Both the position numbers and the translations under genes were made by a program. Below are positions 7,485 to 16,802 of a DNA stretch of 64,000 nucleotides, one piece after another (the stretch's first letter is position 1; every line of letters starts with the position of its first letter). The notes under the pieces were generated by a model, which saw only the letters and a list, made by a program, of their open reading frames with translations, did no database searches and was not told the origin of the DNA. Source of the stretch: DTU053 sp012520115 (GTDB lineage Bacteria > Bacillota > Clostridia > Oscillospirales > Acutalibacteraceae); contig JBMNNB010000001.1 in assembly GCA_050953725.1 (NCBI GenBank), positions 992,001-1,056,000 on the forward strand, given 5' to 3'.

Positions 7485-9779
7485 TTATTCTACCGACTTA
7501 AGAGAGTCCGCCATATTGATGGCCTTCATCTTCCTGTGCATTATCATATTGATTATGAAGGCGAACAAGCCGGTTACGATTACGGCGAAGAGTAAATTAA
7601 AGACTGTCGTATCACGGGCGAACATAACCGCATCGACCTCGGCTATGTTTATAACCACCTTGTGCATAAATACTCCGGAGATAAGACCGAAGAATATGCC
7701 CAGCAGGGTGAGAACAATGTTCTCCCTGTAAATATAGGCAGAAACCTCTCTGTCAAAGAAGCCGAGAACCTTAATGGATGCAAGCTCCCTGATTCTTTCA
7801 TTGATGTTGATGTTGGAGAGGTTGTACAGAACTATGAGTGCAAGGGTTGCGGCGGAGCCCATTATTACATAGACGACTATGAGCAGAGCAGATACGATTT
7901 CTTCAAAGCTCTTTGCCGTGTCGGTCATAAAGGCCATGGACTTAATCGTGTCGTGCTTCATTATATCCGTGGCAAGCATTGTCTTCTGAGTGCTTTCGCC
8001 CTCGTTGGCAAGGGCGGCCTCATCACGGACGGCGTCTGAGAATCTGCCTATTGCGTAAGAGAACTCCGGTGTCTCATTGAAGATTGACTTGTACAAGGTC
8101 GGGGTCAGGTATACATAATGGAAGGTATAGTTTTCAACGATTCCGACAACGGGGATTTCCACGGTTCTGCCGTCGACGGTGTTGATAACCGCTTTGTCGC
8201 CGACCTTGATATTAGTGTCACGGGCGAACTTTTCGGTGATAAGAGCGCCCTCGTCGGAAAGACTTAGGTATTCGCTCTTGTTCTTGGCGTTTACAAGCCT
8301 TACATAGTTGCCCAGCTCCGCAGGGATGTCCGGCACAAAGAGGTAAACGTCGTGAACCATATCAGAGTTTTCGGATGTGCCGTAGACGGAGGACATGGAG
8401 GTGAGCATCATTGACTCGATTCTCTGGTCGCCTTCAAAGTCGTTGAATAAAGCGACTCTGCCGGGAGTCTGGGGATTGTCAAATACCACCTGGAAATCGT
8501 AGTCCGATATACCGCCGTCTTTATACTGCTTGTCCATAATGGAGCTGACGGAGTGGTACAGTCCCGAACCGGCAACAAGCAGAGCGGTACAGCCGGCGAT
8601 TCCTATAACGGTCATATAGAACCTCTGGCGATTTCTGAGGATGTTTCTGACCGTAACCTTTGATAAGAAGCTGAGCTTGCTCCAGATTGCTGGAATCTTC
8701 TCTAAGAATACCCTGCGTCCTGCCTTCGGAGACTTGGGACGCATAAGCTGTGCGGGCTTTGTTACAAGGTCCTTTCGGCAGGCAAGATATGTTGCGAAAA
8801 TGGTGGAGACCGTGCCGATAAGGGCGGATATGACTATCGTGAATACGGGGAAGGTTATTTTGAGCGGCGGAAGGGTGTACATGATTCCGTAGGCCTTGAT
8901 TATGGCCATCGGGAAAAGATAGATACCCGACAAAATACCTATGCCCGAACCAAATATGCTTGCAGTTGACGCATAGAGAACATACTTCATCATTATGTTC
9001 TTCTCGGTGTAGCCGAGGGCAAGAAGAATACCCATCTGGGTGCGTTCTTCCTCAACAAGCCTTGTCATTGTGGTAAGGCAAATCAGGATTGCAACGATAA
9101 TGAAGAAAATCGGGAATACGTTTGCAAGGTTCCTTGTATTCTGTGCGGACTCGCCGTAGCCCTTATAGCCGGGAGTGTCGTTGCGGTTATAGACATTCCA
9201 TTTTGCCTTTGGAATAGTCTCGAGCATATTCTCCGCTTCCTGAAGGTCATACTCGGCGTTTGCGATTTCTTTTGTATATTTTGCCTCGGCCTTTTCAATC
9301 TCGGTCTTCAGCTTTTCATAGTTTTCCGGTGCATTCTGAACAGCAAGCTCAAGATTTGTAATCTGCTGTCTGGCTTCGAGCTTGGTCTGCAGCAAAAGCA
9401 GCTGATTCGCAGTTAAGCTTGAGCCCTGAGCGAGCAATGTGCTGAAGCTGCTTTCAAGCTTGTTTCTTTCGGTTTCGAGCTGTCTCTCTGCCGATTTAAG
9501 CTCACTGTCTGCGTTTGCCAGCGCCACTCTGTTTTGCTCCAACTCAATTTCTGCCGCAGCAATCTGCACCTGAGCGTTTTTAAGCTCAGTCTCTCTTGCG
9601 GCGAGCTTTGTTTTCTGCTCGTCTATATATGGCTTGATTGTTGCTATCGCAGCGCCCATCATGCCCTGTGCGGTCAGGTTTACAATGGAATCATACAGCG
9701 ACGGATATACATCCTTCAATACGCCTATGACTGCCTTGAATCTGCTCCTGCTCCACTGCGGAATTCTGAGTCGCCTCAA
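7485..9779 (-). CDS. FtsX-family ABC permease, C-terminal part (after frameshift)
   Basis: This frame carries the rest of a coiled-coil region rich in Glu, Lys and Gln, then an FtsX core (four membrane segments; MGILLALGYTEKNI is the coupling loop), a MacB-like extracytoplasmic domain, and a second FtsX domain ending near KAINMADSLKSVE. That is the two-FtsX layout of the large Firmicute exporter permeases of about 1150 residues. The true sequence enters this frame near 9745, where it continues the preceding fragment with FKAVIGVLKDVYPSL. The ATG at 9779 is not a real start, since the first 14 codons duplicate the other frame's DNA. Transported substrate is unknown. Confidence 0.8.
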   Translation of the reverse strand: MRRLRIPQWSRSRFKAVIGVLKDVYPSLYDSIVNLTAQGMMGAAIATIKPYIDEQKTKLAARETELKNAQVQIAAAEIELEQNRVALANADSELKSAERQLETERNKLESSFSTLLAQGSSLTANQLLLLQTKLEARQQITNLELAVQNAPENYEKLKTEIEKAEAKYTKEIANAEYDLQEAENMLETIPKAKWNVYNRNDTPGYKGYGESAQNTRNLANVFPIFFIIVAILICLTTMTRLVEEERTQMGILLALGYTEKNIMMKYVLYASTASIFGSGIGILSGIYLFPMAIIKAYGIMYTLPPLKITFPVFTIVISALIGTVSTIFATYLACRKDLVTKPAQLMRPKSPKAGRRVFLEKIPAIWSKLSFLSKVTVRNILRNRQRFYMTVIGIAGCTALLVAGSGLYHSVSSIMDKQYKDGGISDYDFQVVFDNPQTPGRVALFNDFEGDQRIESMMLTSMSSVYGTSENSDMVHDVYLFVPDIPAELGNYVRLVNAKNKSEYLSLSDEGALITEKFARDTNIKVGDKAVINTVDGRTVEIPVVGIVENYTFHYVYLTPTLYKSIFNETPEFSYAIGRFSDAVRDEAALANEGESTQKTMLATDIMKHDTIKSMAFMTDTAKSFEEIVSALLIVVYVIMGSAATLALIVLYNLSNININERIRELASIKVLGFFDREVSAYIYRENIVLTLLGIFFGLISGVFMHKVVINIAEVDAVMFARDTTVFNLLFAVIVTGLFAFIINMIMHRKMKAINMADSLKSVE

Positions 9780-11043
9780 GTGTTGACATAACGGTTTCCG
9801 CAGTACTGATAAGAGAATTAATGGTTGAAATTGCTGTCTTAGCCGATTCGAATTTCTCTTTGTTATCTTTTAGCTTTACCTCGGCCTCATCAAATTGCGC
9901 TTTCTTTATGTTATAGAGCTGTTTTTTCTCGTAGAATTCATTCTCTGCTTCAGCCAGCTTGATTGTGCCCTCATTGTACTGGCTTATAAACTGATTGTAT
10001 TTTTCCTGATTGCTGCCGAGCAGTTCTTCCTTAGGACCGAACTGAGCTTCAAATGTAGCCCAAGCCTCGGCAATTCTGGCGCTTCCGTTATCTATAAGGT
10101 CCTTAAGAGTTTCAAGGTTCTGCTTATGTACGCCTAACTCCTCATTTAGCTGCTGCTTCTTTTCCTCTAAGGTCTTCTTTCCGTCGTTAATCTTTGTGGG
10201 CAGGTCGCTTAAAAGGAAATTTGCCCTTGCGGTAAGACGGTCCCCCGCTATGTTGCTTATTGAATCTGCAACGGGCTGTATGTAATCGAAGTATTCGTCT
10301 GAGAAGGGTTCATAGTTGTTCGAGCCTCTGACGGATGCATAAATCTCCGAATAATAGTCGGTATTGAAGACTTCGTCCGGGATGATAATGAAGGTGCCTA
10401 TCTTACCGCTGCCGATGGTCGTATTGCCGCGCTCGAAGGACAGGTAATAGGGTGAGCGGATAATACCCACAATCTCAAATTCTGTGGTGTTCAGCTTGCC
10501 TTCAATGTTCTGCCTGTCGCCCGTTAAGGTGATTTTGTTGCCTATTTTGTAGCTTTCGGGGGTTGACAGCTTACTTGCGTCAACAAGGCACTGATTCTTC
10601 TCCGTGGGATATGAGCCTTCAATCAGGGTCGGGCGGTTCATAAAGCTGCCGTCGTCATAGCCCCTTGCATAGTCCGCAATCGTCTTCATGCTCATGCCGT
10701 AGGCTCTTGCGCTGATCTGAGAGCCGTCGATGTCGGTTTCAATCTCTCCGTTGACAAGCACAAGGGCGTCAACAAAGCGCATGGGCATAACGTATTCAAC
10801 GCCATCCACCTTTGAGATAGCGTTTAAATCCGCCAAAGTCAGACCTAAGTTTGACTGGACTCTTATATCCATGAGATTGTTTTCTCTGAAATAGTCCTTT
10901 GCGGTTTCAATCATGTCGGGATAAGCCGCCTTGAAGCCGGCAAAAAAGCTGACTCCCAGTGCTACAATAAGCACAATGGAAATAAAGCGGCTTATGCTGC
11001 TGCGGACTGAACGGAGAATACTTTTTACAAGTGATTTGCTCAT
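9691..11043 (-). CDS. FtsX-family ABC permease, N-terminal part (frameshifted)
   Basis: Starts at ATG 11043 with AAGGAGG upstream. There is an N-terminal membrane segment (residues about 20-40, ISIVLIVALGVSFFAGF), then a MacB-type extracytoplasmic domain (residues 40-270), then a long predicted coiled coil beginning near residue 285. The family frame is lost at 9742-9748, inside the stretch encoding SAVEQEQ, and this frame stops at 9691. Joined with the fragment at 7485-9779 the product is about 1175 residues. Its ATPase partner is encoded immediately upstream (36 bp gap), so the two form an operon. Confidence 0.8.
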   Translation of the reverse strand: MSKSLVKSILRSVRSSISRFISIVLIVALGVSFFAGFKAAYPDMIETAKDYFRENNLMDIRVQSNLGLTLADLNAISKVDGVEYVMPMRFVDALVLVNGEIETDIDGSQISARAYGMSMKTIADYARGYDDGSFMNRPTLIEGSYPTEKNQCLVDASKLSTPESYKIGNKITLTGDRQNIEGKLNTTEFEIVGIIRSPYYLSFERGNTTIGSGKIGTFIIIPDEVFNTDYYSEIYASVRGSNNYEPFSDEYFDYIQPVADSISNIAGDRLTARANFLLSDLPTKINDGKKTLEEKKQQLNEELGVHKQNLETLKDLIDNGSARIAEAWATFEAQFGPKEELLGSNQEKYNQFISQYNEGTIKLAEAENEFYEKKQLYNIKKAQFDEAEVKLKDNKEKFESAKTAISTINSLISTAETVMSTLEATQNSAVEQEQIQGSHRRIEGCISVAV

Positions 11044-11079
11044 CCGCTATTCCTCCTTAGTTCAAAATGAGTTGCAAGG

Positions 11080-11781
11080 TTACCATTCAAGCTGATCCAC
11101 GGGTCTCGGATTATCATTAATCGCAATCCTGTGTACCCTGCCGCTACGCATTGTGATAACCCTGTCGGCGATAGGAGTTATAGCCTGGTTATGTGTAATG
11201 ATAATTATCGTCATGCCGGTTTCGTTACTGGTTTCCTGAAGCAGCTTTAATATCTGCTTACCTGTGTTATAGTCGAGTGCGCCCGTAGGCTCGTCGCAAA
11301 GCAGCAGCTTCGGGTTCTTTGCCAGGGCTCTGGCAATGGAGACTCTCTGCTGTTCACCGCCGGAAAGCTGTGCCGGGAAGTTCTGCATTCTCTCACCCAG
11401 ACCGACACGCTCAAGCACCTTTTCCGCACTCAGGGCCTTGTTGCTTATCTGCGTTGCAAGCTCAACGTTTTCAAGCGCCGTCAGGTTAGGAACGAGATTA
11501 TAGAATTGGAAAACAAAGCCGACTTCATACCGCCTGTATTCGGTCAGCCTCTTTTTATCAAAATCGTTTATGAGCTCGCCGCCGACACGGACCTTGCCGT
11601 CGTCGCAATCGTCGATGCCGCCGAGTATGTTAAGTACGGTTGTTTTACCGGCGCCGCTGGGGCCGACAACCATGCACAGTTCGCCCTGTTCAACGGAAAA
11701 TGTAACACCGTCAGCTGCGGTGATTGTTACCTCACCCATTTTATAACGCTTGTAAACAGAATCTAATTCTATAAAGCTCAT
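11080..11781 (-). CDS. ABC transporter ATP-binding protein (MacB/LolD type)
   Basis: Start chosen at ATG 11781 (MSFIELDSVYKRY) with GGAAGGA upstream; the frame is open further upstream but that part looks non-coding. The 233-residue protein has Walker A GPSGAGKT near residues 39-46, signature LSGGEQQR near 142, and Walker B LLLCDEPTGALD, all in the positions typical of LolD/MacB ATPases that pair with FtsX-like permeases. It is encoded just before the FtsX-type permease. Probable role is ATP-driven extrusion or mechanotransmission at the envelope, often peptide or antibiotic resistance in this family; the substrate is not shown by sequence. Confidence 0.9.
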   Translation of the reverse strand: MSFIELDSVYKRYKMGEVTITAADGVTFSVEQGELCMVVGPSGAGKTTVLNILGGIDDCDDGKVRVGGELINDFDKKRLTEYRRYEVGFVFQFYNLVPNLTALENVELATQISNKALSAEKVLERVGLGERMQNFPAQLSGGEQQRVSIARALAKNPKLLLCDEPTGALDYNTGKQILKLLQETSNETGMTIIIITHNQAITPIADRVITMRSGRVHRIAINDNPRPVDQLEW

Positions 11782-11833
11782 GTACTTTGTTCCTTCCCCT
11801 GTTTGATAGTAAATAACAGTTTTTTCAACGAAA

Positions 11834-11862
11834 ATTATGTAAAACGTATAGATATTTTGCAA
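11834..11862 (-). promoter_or_regulatory. Promoter of the ABC exporter operon
   Basis: Leftward -35 TTGCAA (11857-11862), 17-bp spacer and -10 CATAAT (11834-11839), about 50 bp upstream of the ATPase start. Confidence 0.4.
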
Positions 11863-11947
11863 GATTGGCAATAATGTATAATTTTTATGCAGAATAATAA
11901 TATTACAAAATGGCGAACAAGTCAAATAAAGATATTGATAATTTCGC

Positions 11948-12856
11948 CTATTTCTTACAATTCTTGTCCAGAATAGTGTCAGCTATTTCGACAATTTTTT
12001 TAAGTCGCCGATTGACGGCTGTGAGTGATATGGGTGTAGAGAGCGAACGGGCAAGCTCCTTCTGGCTCATATCGGGGTTTTCGAGGCGCAAGATAGCAAG
12101 CTCCTTTAATTCCTCGGGCAGGCAGTCAAGCCCCTTGCTCTTTTCTATTGCTCTGATTGCGTCGATGTAGACCATAGCCGAATCGGTGGAGCGCTTTATA
12201 TTCGCATTATCGAAATTAACTCTGCGGTTTGTATTGTTGATTATATTTTTATACATTTTTACGCCCATGAGGGACAGTGAGGCATTGACCGCTCCCATGG
12301 AGGTTAGCACGTCCTCGATATTGCCGCTGTCCTTGAAATATACGATGTGATTGTTCTGGCGTATCGTGGTCTTAGGTGAGAATTCCATCTCCTCGCAAAG
12401 TCGGACAAAGTCCTTTGTGAGATTCTTATAGGCAATGGAAAACTCTAAGTGATATTCCTTCTCCGGGTCGGTCACGGTGCCGCAGGATAAAAATGCGCCT
12501 CTTAAGAATGCTCTGTTGCAGCATTCGTTTGTGAGGTTGGCGAGGTTTATTCTGAGGCTTATTTCGTTTGCGTCGTGGCCGAAATACGAAAGCAGCTTTA
12601 TTCTCTGCTCTTTCTGGCGGACAACGAGCTTGTGATTGCCGGCAGGGGTAAGGCGGATATCCGCCGGCCTGCCCGTAGCCATAATCACATAGTCGTTGTA
12701 TTTGTTTACCAGAACCTCCTGCTCGGTCAGAAATTCAACAGAGGACGCAGAAAAAGAGCGGCTGAATAAAAGAAGTCCGTATGCTTCGGCCTTCTGACAA
12801 CAGGGCTCATTCTCCGCTTCGATTATTTCTAATTTTACATCACTGGAAAAAGACAT
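11948..12856 (-). CDS. whiA: Sporulation/cell-division regulator WhiA
   Basis: Starts at ATG 12856 (MSFSSDVKLEI) with AAAGGA nine bases upstream, inside the end of murB. The 302-residue protein matches the WhiA plan: an N-terminal LAGLIDADG-like homing-endonuclease fold (LRGAFLSCGTVTDP near residues 125-139) followed by a C-terminal helix-turn-helix (MSQKELARSLSTPISLTAVNRRLKKI near the end). WhiA is a conserved DNA-binding protein of Gram-positives linked to septation and chromosome segregation. It usually sits with rapZ/yvcJ and yvcK; neither is seen here. It is the last gene of the leftward unit with hprK and murB. Confidence 0.93.
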   Translation of the reverse strand: MSFSSDVKLEIIEAENEPCCQKAEAYGLLLFSRSFSASSVEFLTEQEVLVNKYNDYVIMATGRPADIRLTPAGNHKLVVRQKEQRIKLLSYFGHDANEISLRINLANLTNECCNRAFLRGAFLSCGTVTDPEKEYHLEFSIAYKNLTKDFVRLCEEMEFSPKTTIRQNNHIVYFKDSGNIEDVLTSMGAVNASLSLMGVKMYKNIINNTNRRVNFDNANIKRSTDSAMVYIDAIRAIEKSKGLDCLPEELKELAILRLENPDMSQKELARSLSTPISLTAVNRRLKKIVEIADTILDKNCKK

Positions 12857-12869
12857 AATCAGCAATCCT

Positions 12870-13808
12870 TTATTTTAATAAATCGTTCCTGTGACGCCAA
12901 TCGCCGATAATCTTTATTTCAGGCTCAAGCACAAACCCTGTTTTCTTATAGACCTCTTCTCTTACCCTAATAATAAGACTGTAAATATCGTCACTTGTTG
13001 CATTGTCTTTGTTAATAATAAAGCCTGCGTGCTTTTCGCTGACAGCGGCACCGCCCACCGACATGCCTTTAAGCCCGCACTGGTCGATAAGGTAGCTTGC
13101 GTAGCTACCTGCGGGGCGCTTGAAGGTGCTGCCCGCACTTGGGTAGTCAAGGGGCTGCTTTTCTATGCGGCGGGACATAAGCTCCTGCATTTTACTCTCA
13201 ATCTCTTCCCTGTCGCCCTTTTTAAGCCTTACGGTGACGGAAAGAATCCACTTGTCGCTGTCTGAATAGACGCTGTGCCTGTATGAAAAGTCAAGCTGTT
13301 CATTTGTAAGCTTTGCAATCTGACCGTCACTGTCAACATGGCGGCAGCAGAGAATGACATCCTTCATCTCGCCGTCATAGGCTCCTGCGTTCATATAGGC
13401 GGCGCCTCCCACAGAGCCGGGGATTCCGAAGGCAAATTCGAGTCCCGTCAGAGAGCGCTCGAGGGCATGGCGGCAGAAATGCTTTAAGGGCAGTCCCGCT
13501 CCTGCGGTAAAGGTAAGCTCGTCGTCGTCTTTAATATCGCAGAGCTTTGAGGTTGAAATAACAACGCCCCGTATACCATTATCCGAAACCAAGAGATTGC
13601 TGCCGTTTCCGATAATCGCAACAGGCGTCCCGCATGTACGGCAAAGCTTTGAGAGCTTTACGAATTCATCCTCGTTTTTTGGGAAAACAAGTATATCAGC
13701 ATTGCCCCCCGTGCGGAAGCTGGTGAACTTCCGCATAGGGGCGTTTTCAACATATTCACTGCCTGAGTTTATGATTTCTTTAAGTATATAGTTGTTAATA
13801 TGCTGCAT
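12870..13808 (-). CDS. murB: UDP-N-acetylenolpyruvoylglucosamine reductase MurB
   Basis: 312 residues, cytoplasmic flavoenzyme reducing UDP-GlcNAc-enolpyruvate to UDP-MurNAc with NADPH. FAD-binding signatures are visible: TSFRTGGNAD near residue 29 and GNGSNLLVSDNG near 68. GIPGSVGGAAYMNAGAY near 130, YPSAGSTFKRP near 225 (the catalytic-loop serine of the short, type II form), and the C-terminal EPEIKIIG complete the family pattern. It starts at ATG 13808, 9 bp after the ROK kinase stop, and is followed by whiA 13 bp downstream, so it is cotranscribed with both. Confidence 0.96.
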   Translation of the reverse strand: MQHINNYILKEIINSGSEYVENAPMRKFTSFRTGGNADILVFPKNEDEFVKLSKLCRTCGTPVAIIGNGSNLLVSDNGIRGVVISTSKLCDIKDDDELTFTAGAGLPLKHFCRHALERSLTGLEFAFGIPGSVGGAAYMNAGAYDGEMKDVILCCRHVDSDGQIAKLTNEQLDFSYRHSVYSDSDKWILSVTVRLKKGDREEIESKMQELMSRRIEKQPLDYPSAGSTFKRPAGSYASYLIDQCGLKGMSVGGAAVSEKHAGFIINKDNATSDDIYSLIIRVREEVYKKTGFVLEPEIKIIGDWRHRNDLLK

Positions 13809-13817
13809 TAAATCATC

Positions 13818-14765
13818 CTATTCATCAAGGAGTGCGGCGCCGATGATGCCTGCATCGTTGCCGAGAACAGCACTGCAAAGGCGGGTCTGCTTTTTGGCGT
13901 AAAGGCTGTATCTTTCTCTCTCTACGATACGGCGCAGAGGCTCAAGCAGATACTCGCCCTCATGTCCCACACCGCCGCCGATGCAAATCATATCGGGCTG
14001 AAGTGCGTTGATTATATTAATTATACCGCATGCAACATACGAAATATACCTGTCTACAACAAATTTCGCAGTCGGGTCGCCCTCTCTCATGGCGTCAAAG
14101 GCTGTCCTGCCGGAAACTGCGTCGATATTGTTGTTTACAAGTGACCACATCTTGCTGTCGTGGCTGTTTCTCATAGCGTCTTTTGTCTGCTCGACAAGGG
14201 CGGAAGCGGCGGCATACCTCTCCCAGCAGCCTCTTCTGCCGCAGTTGCACTGCTCGCCGTCAAAGTTGATTACCATGTGACCCATTTCGCCGGCTGCATA
14301 GTTAAGGCCTACAACAAGCTTGCCGTTGACTATGATTCCGCTGCCGACGCCTGTACCGAGTGTGATGGCTACAAAGTTCTTAACTCCCTGGCCTGCTCCT
14401 GCAACGGCTTCGCCGAGGGCTGCACAGTTGGCGTCGTTGTCAAGAAATACTGTTCTGCCGAGCCTTTCTCTGAGCATGTCGCTTGCGGGAACCTTGTTAA
14501 ACTCAAGATTGTTTGCAAATTCGATGTATCCTGTTTCCTTATTTACCGAACCGGGTGTACCAACGCCGATGCTCTCAACCTGCTCAAGTGTTAAGCCGGC
14601 ATTTTCGACAGCCTTTCTGACTACAAGAGCTATATCGTCAAAAATCAGTTCCGGCTGGCGGGGAGCGTTTGTCTTAACGCTTGCCTTGCCGAGAATCTTG
14701 TAACTGTCGTCAATAACGCCTGCAACAATGTTTGTACCACCCAAATCAACGCCAACTCTATACAT
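13818..14765 (-). CDS. ROK-family sugar kinase (probable glucokinase)
   Basis: 315 residues. N-terminal ATP motif VDLGGTNIVAGVID (residues 5-18), catalytic Asp in DNDANCAALGE near 105, ROK signature around GTGVGSGIIVNGKLV, and the zinc-binding cluster CNCGRRGCWE near 175. Firmicute GlkA enzymes phosphorylate glucose with ATP; related ROK kinases use mannose, fructose or allose. Given the neighbouring HPr kinase and mannosidases elsewhere in the window, phosphorylation of free glucose or mannose released from oligosaccharides is a reasonable inference. It sits between hprK (36 bp) and murB (9 bp). Confidence 0.9.
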   Translation of the reverse strand: MYRVGVDLGGTNIVAGVIDDSYKILGKASVKTNAPRQPELIFDDIALVVRKAVENAGLTLEQVESIGVGTPGSVNKETGYIEFANNLEFNKVPASDMLRERLGRTVFLDNDANCAALGEAVAGAGQGVKNFVAITLGTGVGSGIIVNGKLVVGLNYAAGEMGHMVINFDGEQCNCGRRGCWERYAAASALVEQTKDAMRNSHDSKMWSLVNNNIDAVSGRTAFDAMREGDPTAKFVVDRYISYVACGIINIINALQPDMICIGGGVGHEGEYLLEPLRRIVERERYSLYAKKQTRLCSAVLGNDAGIIGAALLDE

Positions 14766-14801
14766 TTTTATGCCTCCGTATATTGTAAACTTTAAAATAT
14801 C

Positions 14802-15764
14802 TTAGTCCTGCCAAAAGGTGTGTTCAATCGGTTCCGGCTCAATCTCAGGTATGCCGAGGTTCTTCATAAGCTCCTTGGCTGCGCTGTAGCCCATCTTCTT
14901 CTGACGGTTGTTAATGGCCGCAACCTCAATAATAACCGCAAGATTTCGTCCCGGCTTGACGGGGATTACTATTGCCGGAACCTTTATGCCGAGAATCGTC
15001 GTTGTCTCATCGTCAAGCCCGATTCTGTCGTACACCTTGTTTGAATCCCACGGCTCAAGCTGGATTACAAGGTCGATTTTTTCAGTAAGCTTTACGGCGC
15101 CCATGCCGAACAGTCGCCTTGCATTGACTATGCCTATGCCTCTGACCTCTATGAAGTGCCTTATATTATCCGGCGCAGAGCCTACAAGGGTCTTTTGTGA
15201 GACACGCCTTATTTCAACTGCGTCGTCGGCAATAAGCCTGTGACCACGCTTGATAAGCTCGATTGCGGTTTCGCTCTTACCTACTCCGCTGTCGCCGAGT
15301 ATAAGAACGCCTTCGCCTGAGACCTCCACCAGAACGCCGTGGCGGGTGATTCTCTCCGCCAACTCAACGCTGAGGTAGGATATGAGCGCAGACATGGCCG
15401 CCGATGTTGTGTCGGCTGTTCTTAAAATGGGCACAGAATATTTCTTTGCTTTTTCAATAAGGCCGTCAATGGGCTCCTGATTTCTTGTTATGAGCACAAC
15501 GGAGGGATGCTTTGAAAAGAAGCGTTCAAAACTTTGGAGCCTCTTTTCGTGCGACAGGGACTGAAGGAAGTTCATCTCCATGAGTCCCAAAAACTGCACT
15601 CTCGCAGGCTCGAAATACTCGTCATAGCCTGACAGTATTAGGCCGGGCCTGTTTACATCGTGCGAACAGATATATATGCTTGAAGCATCAGCGGGCAGAT
15701 AGATAACCTCTAAACTGTTATCCCGTATGACCTTTGCAAGTGAAACGGTATATTCCGCAGCCAA
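14802..15764 (-). CDS. hprK: HPr kinase/phosphorylase
   Basis: 320 residues, apparently starting at TTG 15764 with AAGGGGTG upstream. The N-terminal domain (1-130) precedes the kinase domain with P-loop GDSGVGKSE near 155-163, HRLIADDAVEI near 175, and the family signature EVRGIGIVNARRLFG near 205-220. HprK phosphorylates HPr on Ser46 using ATP or PPi and removes the phosphate again, which drives carbon catabolite control through CcpA. Its place among an aldose epimerase and a ROK sugar kinase fits sugar sensing. Confidence 0.95.
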   Translation of the reverse strand: MAAEYTVSLAKVIRDNSLEVIYLPADASSIYICSHDVNRPGLILSGYDEYFEPARVQFLGLMEMNFLQSLSHEKRLQSFERFFSKHPSVVLITRNQEPIDGLIEKAKKYSVPILRTADTTSAAMSALISYLSVELAERITRHGVLVEVSGEGVLILGDSGVGKSETAIELIKRGHRLIADDAVEIRRVSQKTLVGSAPDNIRHFIEVRGIGIVNARRLFGMGAVKLTEKIDLVIQLEPWDSNKVYDRIGLDDETTTILGIKVPAIVIPVKPGRNLAVIIEVAAINNRQKKMGYSAAKELMKNLGIPEIEPEPIEHTFWQD

Positions 15765-15802
15765 GCGCTCACACCCCTTCCGTTTTAGCTTGAATGCTTT
15801 TC

Positions 15803-16663
15803 TCAGTCATTGAATACGGCTTTCCATGAGTATTCAAAGACTTCGCCTGCTTTAAGGGCGTTTATGCCCTCTTTATTTGAAAAATCGCCGTACTTTGTGG
15901 TGGAGTCGTTTACTCCGTACCAAGGCTCGATGCAGACATAGGGAGCTGCGGGCTTTGCCCAGATTCCGAGATAGGGAGCATCGCCGAAGGTGAATTCGAC
16001 CGACTTTCCGGTAGCCTTGTTATTCAAGGTTATCTTCTTTGATTTGTAGCCTGAGAGAATCAGGGCGTCCTCATTGAAAATATCCTTTGTAATAACGATT
16101 TCCTTTGAATTATCGAGAACCGGATAGGTCTCGGGGATTCTTAAGGACTCGGCGTTAATCTTCTGAGTGGAGAGGGTTTCGTTCTCAGGGAAGGTCAGTG
16201 TGTCCCCTATTTCGCAGTTAAAGCCGGGATGTGCGCCGAGGGAGAAGTACATTACATCCTCGCTCTTATTTACAACCTTATGAATGACCTCGAGGGTATT
16301 CTCAAACACCTTGAAGGTAACATCAAGGTCAAACTGGTAAGGATAGCATTCTCTGGTTTCTTCATTGTCAGAAAGACGGAAGGTAATGCTGTCGTCGGTC
16401 TTTGAAATCAAGGTAAACTCCGACTTTCTTGCAAAGCCGTGCTTGGGCATTGTGTATTCCTTACCGTTTAAAATATACTTATCGTCTGCGAGCCTGCCGA
16501 CAATCGGGAAAAGTATGGGCGACTGGCCGTACCAGATATCAGGATTGCCCTGCCATAAAAACTCATAACCGCTCTCTTTCGATTTCACGGAGGTGAGTTC
16601 CGCACCTGCGAATTTCACGCCGATTGATAGTTTTTCATTGCTTAAGAAGCCGATCAAATTCAA
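15803..16663 (-). CDS. Aldose 1-epimerase family protein (LacX-like)
   Basis: 286 residues. Galactose-mutarotase-like fold: the motifs WQGNPDIWYGQSPILFPIVGRL near residues 35-57, KHGFAR near 74 (catalytic His), SLGAHPGFNC near 142 (second His), and CIEPWYGVND near 248 match the LacX branch, whose sugar specificity is not defined. It probably converts anomers of an intracellular hexose. The start is TTG 16663 with AAGGTG upstream. It is the promoter-proximal gene of the unit leading to hprK, the ROK kinase, murB and whiA (gap to hprK 38 bp). Confidence 0.85.
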   Translation of the reverse strand: MNLIGFLSNEKLSIGVKFAGAELTSVKSKESGYEFLWQGNPDIWYGQSPILFPIVGRLADDKYILNGKEYTMPKHGFARKSEFTLISKTDDSITFRLSDNEETRECYPYQFDLDVTFKVFENTLEVIHKVVNKSEDVMYFSLGAHPGFNCEIGDTLTFPENETLSTQKINAESLRIPETYPVLDNSKEIVITKDIFNEDALILSGYKSKKITLNNKATGKSVEFTFGDAPYLGIWAKPAAPYVCIEPWYGVNDSTTKYGDFSNKEGINALKAGEVFEYSWKAVFND

Positions 16664-16690
16664 CTCACACCTTTATGCAAATTATAGAAT

Positions 16691-16719
16691 ATTGTACACT
16701 TTATTAAGCACATTTGCAA
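16691..16719 (-). promoter_or_regulatory. Promoter of the epimerase-hprK-ROK-murB-whiA unit
   Basis: Leftward -35 TTGCAA (16714-16719), 17-bp spacer and -10 TACAAT (16691-16696). The bases ATAAAGTG next to the -10 recur at two other promoters in the window. Confidence 0.6.
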
Positions 16720-16802
16720 GTATATTAATACATTTAAGCATTCAAAAAAACCATATATTTAGTATTCTGCACATAAGGCAGAATAACAATTTCAGAAGCC
16801 GT

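Noticed and set aside
9730..9760. Programmed ribosomal frameshift in the FtsX-type permease
   Set aside because: No slippery heptamer or downstream stem was seen; a sequence error or mutation is simpler.
12891..13265. Antisense ORF opposite murB
   Set aside because: It is a shadow of murB with no start signal or family resemblance.
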